A stretch of 64,000 bases of DNA from assembly GCA_002483445.1 (NCBI GenBank), contig DLHY01000007.1, positions 163,737 through 227,736 of the forward strand, written 5' to 3'. The stretch comes from Blastocatellia bacterium UBA7656 (GTDB lineage: Bacteria; Acidobacteriota; Blastocatellia; UBA7656). Position numbers and translations under genes: made by a program. Of the stretch, positions 35,633 to 42,898 are shown piece by piece (within the stretch, counting starts at the first letter, position 1; each line of letters opens with the position of its first letter). The notes under the pieces were generated by a model. The model was not told where the DNA came from. It was given only the letters and a program-made list of their open reading frames with translations, and did not search any database.

Positions 35633-37057
35633 ATGGAAGACGAACTGGCACAAAATTTGTCCTTACCCTCTGAGAAAAAAGTTCCGAAAGAGGGTGCTAT
35701 GAAGGTTTTAGTAGTTGATGATGAAGATTTCGTGAGAGAACTGGTATGCGACGCTATGGCCGAGCAGGGCTATCAGGTTTTTCCCGCATCGAGCGGTAAT
35801 GAAGCTCTTGAGCTTGCCAGCAGATATGAGTTCGATCTGATCTTTTGCGACGTGGTTATGGACGGGTTGAGCGGGTTCGACGTGCTAAGGGCATTCCGCC
35901 AGAACCTCAAATCGGAAGCCGAGATGGTTTTGATGACCGGTCAGGCTTCGGTCGAATCGGCCATCGAAGCGGTTCAGCACGGCGCGAATGATTATATCTG
36001 CAAGCCGTTCTCGATAGGCGTGCTTCAGGCTATCGCTTCTGCAGTAGAGCAGCGGCGCTATCCGAGCAAGCTCATAGAAGTCCAGTCGCTCAAGGGGCCG
36101 CAGCAGGAGATACTGGGCAACAGTCCTGTTATGATCGATGTCGTCAAGACGGCAGCCCGCGTGGCGCTGACCGATCTTCCCGTTATGATTCGGGGCGAGT
36201 CGGGAACGGGCAAAGAGTTGGTCGCGCGACTGATCCATCGCCGTAGTCCGCGCGCCGAACACCCGTTTGTCGCCGTCAACTGCGGCGCGCTTCCAGACAC
36301 GCTTCTCGAATCGGAACTCTTCGGCCACACTCGCGGCGCGTTCACCGGAGCTGACACGGCCCGACGCGGTCTGTTCGAAGAAGCCGATGGGGGGACTCTC
36401 CTGCTCGACGAAGTGACCGAAACCAGTCCCGCTTTTCAGGTCAAGCTGCTTCGTGTGCTGCAGGAAGGAGAGTTTCGACCGCTTGGCACCAATACAAAGA
36501 AGAAAGTCAACGTCCGAGTCATCTCGGCAACCAATCGCGATCCTCAAGCTCTGGTCGATCAGGGTCTCTTCCGCCAGGATTTGCTTTATCGCTTGCAGGG
36601 CGTCTCGATCACTCTGCCGCCGCTTCGCGACCGTCAGGAGGACGTTCGCACGATGTCGCTTGCGTTCCTTTCGCAATACTCGACGAGCGGGAGAAAACTT
36701 TCGGTGACCAAAGATGCTATGCTGGCGCTTGAGCGATACGCATGGCCGGGCAACGTGCGCGAACTCAAACACCTGATGCAGCGGCTCGCGGCTCTGAGCA
36801 GTGGAATCATAAGGCTTGAAGATTTGCCGCCTGAGATAGTCTCGACTCCCAAGATCGCTTCGGTGATGAATGACCTCATTCCTGAAGGCGATCTGCCGAC
36901 GCTTGAGCAGTTGGAATCGAGTTATCTGCTGAGGGTGTTGAGCGCCGTCGGCGGCAACAAATCGCGCGCCGCGCAGGTCATGGGCGTGGATCGCAAGACG
37001 CTCTATCGAATGATTGATCGCCAGGTGAACCAGTCCAGCAAGGCGAAAACCACCTGA
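35633..37057 (+). CDS. Sigma-54-dependent NtrC-family response regulator
   Basis: The order is receiver domain with VVDDED and phosphoacceptor D73 in FCDVVMDG, AAA+ domain with Walker A GESGTGKE, the sigma-54 contact loop GAFTGA, Walker B GGTLLLDEV and the arginine-finger region FRQDLLYRL, then a Fis-type helix-turn-helix (GNKSRAAQVMGVDRKTLYRM). It should activate sigma-54 promoters when phosphorylated. No cognate histidine kinase is adjacent. The ATG at 35699 has GAGG five bases upstream and is an equally plausible start, giving a receiver beginning MKVLVVDD. Confidence 0.93.
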   Translation: MEDELAQNLSLPSEKKVPKEGAMKVLVVDDEDFVRELVCDAMAEQGYQVFPASSGNEALELASRYEFDLIFCDVVMDGLSGFDVLRAFRQNLKSEAEMVLMTGQASVESAIEAVQHGANDYICKPFSIGVLQAIASAVEQRRYPSKLIEVQSLKGPQQEILGNSPVMIDVVKTAARVALTDLPVMIRGESGTGKELVARLIHRRSPRAEHPFVAVNCGALPDTLLESELFGHTRGAFTGADTARRGLFEEADGGTLLLDEVTETSPAFQVKLLRVLQEGEFRPLGTNTKKKVNVRVISATNRDPQALVDQGLFRQDLLYRLQGVSITLPPLRDRQEDVRTMSLAFLSQYSTSGRKLSVTKDAMLALERYAWPGNVRELKHLMQRLAALSSGIIRLEDLPPEIVSTPKIASVMNDLIPEGDLPTLEQLESSYLLRVLSAVGGNKSRAAQVMGVDRKTLYRMIDRQVNQSSKAKTT

Positions 37058-37071
37058 GCGCGAAACAGTTC

Positions 37072-37101
37072 TTGAGGCGGGATATGTGAATCCCGCCTCA
37101 A
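37072..37101 (+). terminator. Hairpin after the NtrC-type regulator
   Basis: TTGAGGCGGGAT (37072-37083) pairs perfectly with ATCCCGCCTCAA (37090-37101), 15 bases after the stop. The following sequence is pyrimidine-rich but has no clean T-run. A second perfect hairpin, CGGCGCTCC-GA-GGAGCGCCG, lies at 37172-37191. Confidence 0.6.
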
Positions 37102-37333
37102 TCCCTTCTCAGTTGCGAAATCTCGCTTTCTGAAATTTCCCTGCCTGACAATCCTTCCTTGAGCCAGTGGGCGGCGCTCCGAGGAGCGCCGTCTTGACAA
37201 CAGACAACTGCTCGTATAGCTTTCAGGTGCGAGGCTTTCCTCGCGATTCTTTTTCGGATGGCAGGAAACGGCGGCCATCTGGCTGCTCCAGAGTTGAACC
37301 TGCAATCAGGCTCCAGGATATTCCGGTTTTACA

Positions 37334-39748
37334 ATGAAGACCTGCCCGCAATGCCATAAGAATTACGACGACCTGTTCCAAATCTGTCCTGATGACGACA
37401 CGGCGCTTGTCACCTTCACCGGACATTTCGATACTGATCCGCTCGTCGGCAAAATGTTTGCCGGTCGTTTTCAGATCATGGAGAAAATCGGGCAGGGCGG
37501 AATGGGCGCGATCTACAAAGCGGTTCACACCCGAATGGATCGCACGTGCGCCATCAAACTGCTGACCGCGCTCTCTTCCGACAATCAGGCGGCGCTGGCT
37601 CGCTTCAATCGCGAAGCGAGAATGGCAAGCCGCATAGATCATCCCCACGCAGTTATCATTTATGACTTCGGCGAATCGGAAAGCGGCATACCTTACCTGG
37701 CGATGGAGTTCATCGATGGCAAGCCGCTCTCGCACCTGCTGGCGAAGGAAAAAACTCTTCCGCCTGATCGCGTCGTGCGTATCACCAATCAGATAGCCGA
37801 AGCGCTTTCGGCTGCGCACGCGCTAGGGATAGTCCATCGCGATCTCAAGCCCGATAACATAATGCTCACGCGCAAGGGAGCCGACCCGGATTATGTCAAG
37901 GTTCTGGATTTCGGCATAGCCAAAACCATAACGGACGAGGAGACTGATGCGCTGACAAAGACCGGTTTTGTGCTGGGTACGCCTCTTTACATGTCGCCGG
38001 AACAGTTGTCGGGCGACAAGCTGGACGGACGCTCGGATGTCTACAGCCTTGCCATCATCGTCTATGAAATGCTGTGCGGGCAGTTGCCTTTCGAGGGCGA
38101 CAACACTCAGGCGATGATGATAAAGCGCGTCATCGGCCACCCGATTCCGCTCAGGCAAAAAGCGCCCGATATAAGCGAGGAAATCGAGCGAGTGGTGATG
38201 AGCGGTCTCGCTCGCGAACACGAGGATCGCGCGCCGAGCGCCTCTGAGTTTGCCGTTTCGCTCAGGCATGCGTGCCACGCCTCGCCCATACACAGCAAAC
38301 CGACAACAACCGCGCTTGGGCAATCGGGCAGCCGCGAGACGGTCGAGTACGCAAGCGGCGCAGGGCCTACAGTAGCAGAGCAAGCAGGCAATCCGCCGCA
38401 GGGAACGATGGTGTTTTCAAGTTCCGGCGGGGCTGAAGCGAAAACGCCGCAACCTCCACAGGGAGGTTCCTCGACAGTTCCTTACGAGGCGATGCCTACG
38501 GCATGGGAATCGGACGAAAGCGACACTGACGGTAATCAGGCGGAAGTAACTTACTCGGAGAACACAGACAGACAAACCAGATCCGAGATACAAATCGAAG
38601 CGCCCACCGAGCGCGCAATCCCCAGGCTCAGACAACCAACTCCGCCTGACATCAGCCCGCCTCACGGCGTGATAAAAACCCAGGAGCGGCGCATCTCGCC
38701 AGCGGTGTGGGCAGGCGGCGCGGTGACGGTCATGGCAGTCGCCGCTCTTATTTATTTCCTTCTGCCGTTTGGCGGATCAGGCTTCACTCTTACGATAAAG
38801 GGAGCGCCGTCGGGCAGCGAAGTCTTTATCGCCAGCGTCAAACGCGGCGTGATCGGCGCGGACGGAACATTAAAACTTACGATGAGCGAAGGCAACGCAC
38901 AGGTGCGCATCACTCGCGAAGGCTATGCCGATTTCGACGCCAGCATCACGGGCGCTCGCGGAGAAGAGAGAAATGTTGAAGCGCGCCTTTTACCGATGGA
39001 GATGGACTACCGCGGCGAGATGGTCTTAGTCCCCGGCGGGGAATTCACCATGGGAGACAACAACGGCCCGGACGATGCGAAACCTGCTCACTCTATCGAT
39101 GTGAAAGCTTTCTATATCGACCGATACGAAGTAACCAACGCCGAGTACAAAAAGTTCTGCGAGGACACAGATCGCAAGCCTCCTGCCAATCCCGAATGGG
39201 ATTTGAATTATTTCGAGGCGCACCCTGAATCGCCCGTCCTCGGCGTGACGCGCCAGGAGGCTATCGAGTACGCGCAGTGGGCAGGCAAACGATTGCCTAA
39301 GGAAGAGGAATGGGAAAAAGCGGCTTCGTGGGACCCTGTGACAAAAACAAAACGCCTCTGGCCGTGGGGCAACGAGCCTGTAAAAAGCAACGCCAATCTT
39401 GCGCCTGATACGCCTGACAATGGACGTCCCGCCTCGGTCAGGCATCAAACCAGAGACCGCAGCGCGTATGGGGTTATAGGAATGGCAGGCAATGTCTGGG
39501 AATGGATCGATGGATTTTATGAGCCGTATCCGGGAAATACTGCATCTAACCCCGACTTTGAGAAGAAATTTTTAGCGATCAGGGGCAGCAATTTCAAGAT
39601 CGGCGATATGAACGCAGCCAAAACGACTTACAGAAATTATCTCCCCGCTGTTTTTCCCAAAGGGCTGACCACCCCTGTAGGATTTCGCTGCGCGATCTCT
39701 GCAGATAATCCATCACTTCAGGAGCATCTCGGCAAACTCCTGAAGTGA
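37334..39748 (+). CDS. Ser/Thr kinase-transmembrane-FGE-like fusion protein
   Basis: A zinc-ribbon-like CPQCHKNY...CPDD (4-20) precedes a Hanks-type kinase: G-loop GQGGMG (53-58), K75, HRDLKPDN (168-175), DFG (192-194). After a low-complexity linker (about 320-455), one transmembrane helix (about 457-475) leads to a PEGA-like domain and a C-terminal formylglycine-generating-enzyme-like domain (about 545-790: VLVPGGEFTMGDN, YEVTNAEYKKFC, RLPKEEEWEKAA, AGNVWEWIDGFY, GFRCAIS). The topology places the kinase in the cytosol and the FGE-like fold outside, where it probably acts as a sensor or ligand-binding module rather than an oxidase. The start has no clear Shine-Dalgarno. Confidence 0.9.
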   Translation: MKTCPQCHKNYDDLFQICPDDDTALVTFTGHFDTDPLVGKMFAGRFQIMEKIGQGGMGAIYKAVHTRMDRTCAIKLLTALSSDNQAALARFNREARMASRIDHPHAVIIYDFGESESGIPYLAMEFIDGKPLSHLLAKEKTLPPDRVVRITNQIAEALSAAHALGIVHRDLKPDNIMLTRKGADPDYVKVLDFGIAKTITDEETDALTKTGFVLGTPLYMSPEQLSGDKLDGRSDVYSLAIIVYEMLCGQLPFEGDNTQAMMIKRVIGHPIPLRQKAPDISEEIERVVMSGLAREHEDRAPSASEFAVSLRHACHASPIHSKPTTTALGQSGSRETVEYASGAGPTVAEQAGNPPQGTMVFSSSGGAEAKTPQPPQGGSSTVPYEAMPTAWESDESDTDGNQAEVTYSENTDRQTRSEIQIEAPTERAIPRLRQPTPPDISPPHGVIKTQERRISPAVWAGGAVTVMAVAALIYFLLPFGGSGFTLTIKGAPSGSEVFIASVKRGVIGADGTLKLTMSEGNAQVRITREGYADFDASITGARGEERNVEARLLPMEMDYRGEMVLVPGGEFTMGDNNGPDDAKPAHSIDVKAFYIDRYEVTNAEYKKFCEDTDRKPPANPEWDLNYFEAHPESPVLGVTRQEAIEYAQWAGKRLPKEEEWEKAASWDPVTKTKRLWPWGNEPVKSNANLAPDTPDNGRPASVRHQTRDRSAYGVIGMAGNVWEWIDGFYEPYPGNTASNPDFEKKFLAIRGSNFKIGDMNAAKTTYRNYLPAVFPKGLTTPVGFRCAISADNPSLQEHLGKLLK

Positions 39749-39766
39749 CGGGAAAGGATCGGAGCA

Positions 39767-40501
39767 ATGAAGTTTCGAGTTACGGTTGTGAGTATGATGG
39801 TCGCTGCTTTGCTGGCAGATGGCACGGCTCTGGCTCAAAAGCAGGGCGCGAAACTCTGGTATGCGAAAGCCCCAATCAAGCGCGTCAAAAAACCGGATCG
39901 CAACACTGGCCCTGTCTCATCGAAGCCTGTGACGGCATCGCTTTTGACCATTCAATGGCACCTGATGAAGCGACTCGACGGCAACCAGTCGGAGATCGTC
40001 GACCCGCGACAGTCGCTCAAAACGGGCGATCAGGTGAAACTATCGATCACAGCCAATCAGGACGGCTACCTCTACATCATCAATCAGCCTGAAGGCAAAG
40101 ACGGCGTGCTGCTCTTCCCTGATCCGCTGATCAATGACGGCAAAAATTTCATCAAAAAAGATCAGGAATATCTTCTGCCGTATCGCAAAGAAGATATAGC
40201 CGACCCGTCGGATGCCTGGATGCAGCTTTATCCGCCCGCCGGGACTGAAACTATGATCGTCATCTTCACCCGCGATCAGATAACCACGCTTCCCAATGAA
40301 GTCGCTCGCCCAGGCGACGCCATAAAACCGGAAGTTGTGGCCGATCTCAAAGCCGCTTCGCAGCAGAAGGTAAAAGAGTTTTTCGGAAAGCTGGCTGTCC
40401 CGGGCCGCAAAGCGGTTCCGTTTGCTACGCGCGTCAGAAACACCAACACCAGCGATAACGAGGATATGATAACGACTATCGCAATCAAGCACGGGCAATG
40501 A
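39767..40501 (+). CDS. Secreted DUF4384 protein, copy 1
   Basis: A signal peptide (MKFRVTVVSMMVAALLADGTALAQ) leads to a DUF4384 domain: SLKTGDQVKLSITANQDGYLYIIN, VLLFPDP, and a strand-rich C-terminal part. Such proteins are exported, of unknown biochemical role, and often found near Ser/Thr kinases or caspase-like proteases. It starts 18 bases after the kinase-FGE gene with GGAG upstream. Copy 2 follows after 22 bases and is a divergent paralog, so the two probably arose by tandem duplication. Confidence 0.82.
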   Translation: MKFRVTVVSMMVAALLADGTALAQKQGAKLWYAKAPIKRVKKPDRNTGPVSSKPVTASLLTIQWHLMKRLDGNQSEIVDPRQSLKTGDQVKLSITANQDGYLYIINQPEGKDGVLLFPDPLINDGKNFIKKDQEYLLPYRKEDIADPSDAWMQLYPPAGTETMIVIFTRDQITTLPNEVARPGDAIKPEVVADLKAASQQKVKEFFGKLAVPGRKAVPFATRVRNTNTSDNEDMITTIAIKHGQ

Positions 40502-40523
40502 CCCGCTGAAAGGAGTTATAGAG

Positions 40524-41231
40524 ATGAAAAATATACGAATCAGTCTGACTTTGATAATGGTCGCTTTGATTTCAATCGCAGCCTTCGCGCAGAAGAAACC
40601 TGCGCCTGCGTCTTCGAAGACCAGTGACCGCACGCGAGGGCTGTTCCTCGAAAAGCGTGCTGACGCGATGCGCATACTGGTGCTGAAGATGGAGGAGAGC
40701 CAGCTTGTGCCTGTCGCGCCCAATCACGAATTCAAGGAGGGCGACGAGATCAAGGTGCAGTTCGAGAGCAACTTCGACGGCTTCATTTACCTGATCAATG
40801 TGACTCCGGGCGGGAAGAGGTTGATCCTGTACCCGAATGCCGAATTGACCGACAACGTCGTTCGCACCAACCAGAGGTATGATTTCCCTCCCGGCGGAAA
40901 CGTGATCAAGTTCGACACTGAAAAAGGCACCGAAGTCATTCAGGTCATCATGTCGCGCGAGCGAATCGATTATCTGGATGAAGCCATCAAAAACGGAGGC
41001 GATCTCGGAGAGTCAGCCGCCGGAGCCGCAGCCGAAATTCAGGCTGGACTTGCCGCAGACAACATCACCAAAGTCATCCCCGAAGACAAAGGCGTTCGCA
41101 CCCGCGATATAAAATTCGCGGCGGGAAAGGACAAGGATCAGGAAGGCTCGTTCGTGGCCATCTCCGATAAGAAAGGCAAGCTCGGCAAAGGCGACGTGGG
41201 CGTGTACGAAATTCGCCTCAAGCATAATTGA
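40524..41231 (+). CDS. Secreted DUF4384 protein, copy 2
   Basis: The product has a signal peptide (MKNIRISLTLIMVALISIAAFAQ) and a DUF4384 domain with EGDEIKVQFESNFDGFIYLIN and RLILYPNAEL, aligning with copy 1 around the GDQVKLSITANQDGYLYIIN core. AAAGGAG precedes its ATG. It is the third gene of the kinase-DUF4384-DUF4384 run; a short repeat array and a strong hairpin separate it from the protease gene. Confidence 0.82.
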   Translation: MKNIRISLTLIMVALISIAAFAQKKPAPASSKTSDRTRGLFLEKRADAMRILVLKMEESQLVPVAPNHEFKEGDEIKVQFESNFDGFIYLINVTPGGKRLILYPNAELTDNVVRTNQRYDFPPGGNVIKFDTEKGTEVIQVIMSRERIDYLDEAIKNGGDLGESAAGAAAEIQAGLAADNITKVIPEDKGVRTRDIKFAAGKDKDQEGSFVAISDKKGKLGKGDVGVYEIRLKHN

Positions 41232-41233
41232 GC

Positions 41234-41264
41234 GCGGAGTCCGGAGTCGAGAGTCTGGAGTCCA
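41234..41264. repeat. Short tandem-unit array (GGAGTCCGGAGTC family)
   Basis: Units GGAGTCC, GGAGTCGAGAGTC and TGGAGTCC follow the DUF4384 stop. It is one-armed; its neighbour is a separate perfect hairpin. Confidence 0.75.
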
Positions 41265-41302
41265 GGCAAAAGCGGGCAGCCAGGGCTGTCTGCTTTTGCC
41301 TG
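41263..41302 (+). other. Strong hairpin abutting the protease start
   Basis: CAGGCAAAAG... (41263-41281) pairs with ...CTTTTGCCTG (41284-41302) in a near-perfect 19-base stem with two G-T pairs and a tight loop. It ends one base before the ATG at 41304 and has no T-run, so it may block translation initiation rather than end transcription. Confidence 0.75.
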
Positions 41303-41303
41303 A

Positions 41304-42443
41304 ATGAATAGCGATCAAGCAATGTCGGACATGAAGAAAAAATCTGCGATGGCGCAGGCGTTGATTCTCGCGCTTGTGTTTTTCTCAGCCGGACAGACGC
41401 GAAAGCGCGATGTCGCGCTCTCACAGCAATCGCGCGCCAACATACGTCAGGCCGTTGCCGCAGTGGGGCTGATACTGGTTCGCGGAATGGATGATTCTTC
41501 GCCGAGGCCGCGGGGATCGGGAGTGATCGTCAAAAGCGACGGCGTGGTGGTTACGAATCATCACGTCATCGCCGACGGCAAACCTGACAGGCTGTTCAAG
41601 GAAATATTCTTCGCTCTCTCCGAAGACGGCATGGCGGCGACCAGTGAAGCGAAACGCTATCGCTTGAGACCTGTGCTGATCAATCGCGAACATGATCTCG
41701 CATTGCTGCGCATAATAAACGATGGCGGCGAGTCGATAGTATTTCCGGCAATCGAGATCGGAGATTCGCAAGCGATCAAGCTGCTGGACGATCTTACGAT
41801 CATAGGATTTCCTGAAAAAGGCGGCACGACCGTCACGATCAGTCGTGGCGAGGTTCAGGGCAAAGATATCCTGGGCAACTGGATCAAGACCGACGCGCGA
41901 ATGATTCACGGCAACAGCGGAGGAGCGGCTGTGTCGAACAGCGGCAAGCTCATCGGCATTCCGACGAAAGTAATAGCCGACTCGCAGCCGATAGATAAAA
42001 ACGGCGACGGGTTCCCTGATGATTACAAAGTCTACGGCGCGGTCGGATTCCTCCGTCCCGCGCATCTGGTCGCTGCGATGCTCGCGCAGATTGATCGCGG
42101 CGCCCCCGTCTCCACAACCGCGCAGTCTCCGCCTAGGATGATGCCTTCGGTCGAGACCGTTACCGTGCAGGGAACAGTCAAAGCGTCTGTCGGCGCGCGG
42201 CCCGTCGCAGGCGCGCTCGTGGGGCTGCTTCCGATGGGAGCCGAAGCGGTGACGGCGAACAATCTTTTGGCGTGGGGCAACACCGATCCTGACGGACGAT
42301 TCACGCTCAACAAACAAATCCCTCCCGGCAAGTACACCCTGAGAGTGAAAGCTCTCGGATATAAGGTCTATTCGCGCGATGTCGAGATAGACCAAAAGAG
42401 TCCGCAGGTAGTCATAGAACTCAGCCCGCCGGACAAGAAATAG
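41304..42443 (+). CDS. Exported trypsin-like serine protease with CarboxypepD-like domain
   Basis: The chymotrypsin-fold protease is of the DegP/S1C type: H87 in VTNHHVI, D131 in EHDLALL and S205 in GNSGGAA form the triad. No PDZ domain follows; instead residues about 285-375 form a CarboxypepD_reg-like beta-sandwich (QGTVKASVGARPVAGALVGL, PPGKYTLRVKALGYK). A signal peptide is present near residue 10 onward (MKKKSAMAQALILALVFFSAG), so ATG 41331 is a good alternative start. No start has a Shine-Dalgarno; a strong hairpin abuts ATG 41304. Confidence 0.87.
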   Translation: MNSDQAMSDMKKKSAMAQALILALVFFSAGQTRKRDVALSQQSRANIRQAVAAVGLILVRGMDDSSPRPRGSGVIVKSDGVVVTNHHVIADGKPDRLFKEIFFALSEDGMAATSEAKRYRLRPVLINREHDLALLRIINDGGESIVFPAIEIGDSQAIKLLDDLTIIGFPEKGGTTVTISRGEVQGKDILGNWIKTDARMIHGNSGGAAVSNSGKLIGIPTKVIADSQPIDKNGDGFPDDYKVYGAVGFLRPAHLVAAMLAQIDRGAPVSTTAQSPPRMMPSVETVTVQGTVKASVGARPVAGALVGLLPMGAEAVTANNLLAWGNTDPDGRFTLNKQIPPGKYTLRVKALGYKVYSRDVEIDQKSPQVVIELSPPDKK

Positions 42444-42535
42444 TTCGCGCATACATACTCTCAGCCTCGCCTGTTTTGATCCAGCGATGCTTTGACAGCG
42501 ATCTGCTTTTTCGTAACATCCCCCCCATTCCTTCG

Positions 42536-42564
42536 TTGACATCAAAAAATCCCAGTAGTATCAT
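42536..42564 (+). promoter_or_regulatory. Predicted sigma-70 promoter of the subtilase gene
   Basis: TTGACA (42536-42541) and TATCAT (42559-42564) are separated by exactly 17 bases. The start of transcription would fall near 42571, leaving a leader of about 330 bases. Confidence 0.65.
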
Positions 42565-42565
42565 C

Positions 42566-42629
42566 TCGCACGGTAAGTAAATGACAGCCATTACCGGCTG
42601 GTTTTCTTCGGAAAGAAAAGCCCGTGCGA
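42566..42629 (+). ncRNA. Candidate structured leader element
   Basis: TCGCACGG (42566-42573) pairs with CCGTGCGA (42622-42629); CGGTAA (42571-42576) can pair with TTACCG (42591-42596); TTTTCTT-CGGA-AAGAAAA forms a tip hairpin at 42602-42619. These overlap in part, so alternative folds are possible. The predicted transcript start lies within the outer arm. I cannot match it to a known riboswitch class. I see no gene in the rest of 42444-42898. Confidence 0.4.
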
Positions 42630-42825
42630 TTCAGCCTTTGTTGTTTGGTGATTTCATCAGTTCGCGCATCTGTGATGTTGTAGCGGGCTTATGACTCAAG
42701 GATGTTTGTCTCTTGCTAACATCGTGTTCCTTTTCTATCAACCCGTGTTGATGTGCAGACGATTTCCGCATACGTGATGAGCGATCATTCAGGGTGAGCG
42801 CGCTTTCATGTTGACCGGGATAGCA

Positions 42826-42868
42826 GGCAAGGCAGCGCCAAATTGGACATCTGGAAATCTGCCTTGCC
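42826..42868 (+). other. Perfect hairpin before the subtilase ribosome site
   Basis: GGCAAGGCAG (42826-42835) pairs perfectly with CTGCCTTGCC (42859-42868) across a 23-base loop, 18 bases before AAAGGAG (42886-42892). It could serve as an attenuator in the long leader. Confidence 0.5.
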
Positions 42869-42898
42869 TTAACCACAACCCCCAGAAAGGAGTATGAT

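Noticed and set aside
37194..37220. Promoter TTGACA with TATAGC before the kinase-FGE gene
   Set aside because: The spacer is only 15 bases, too short for confident calling.
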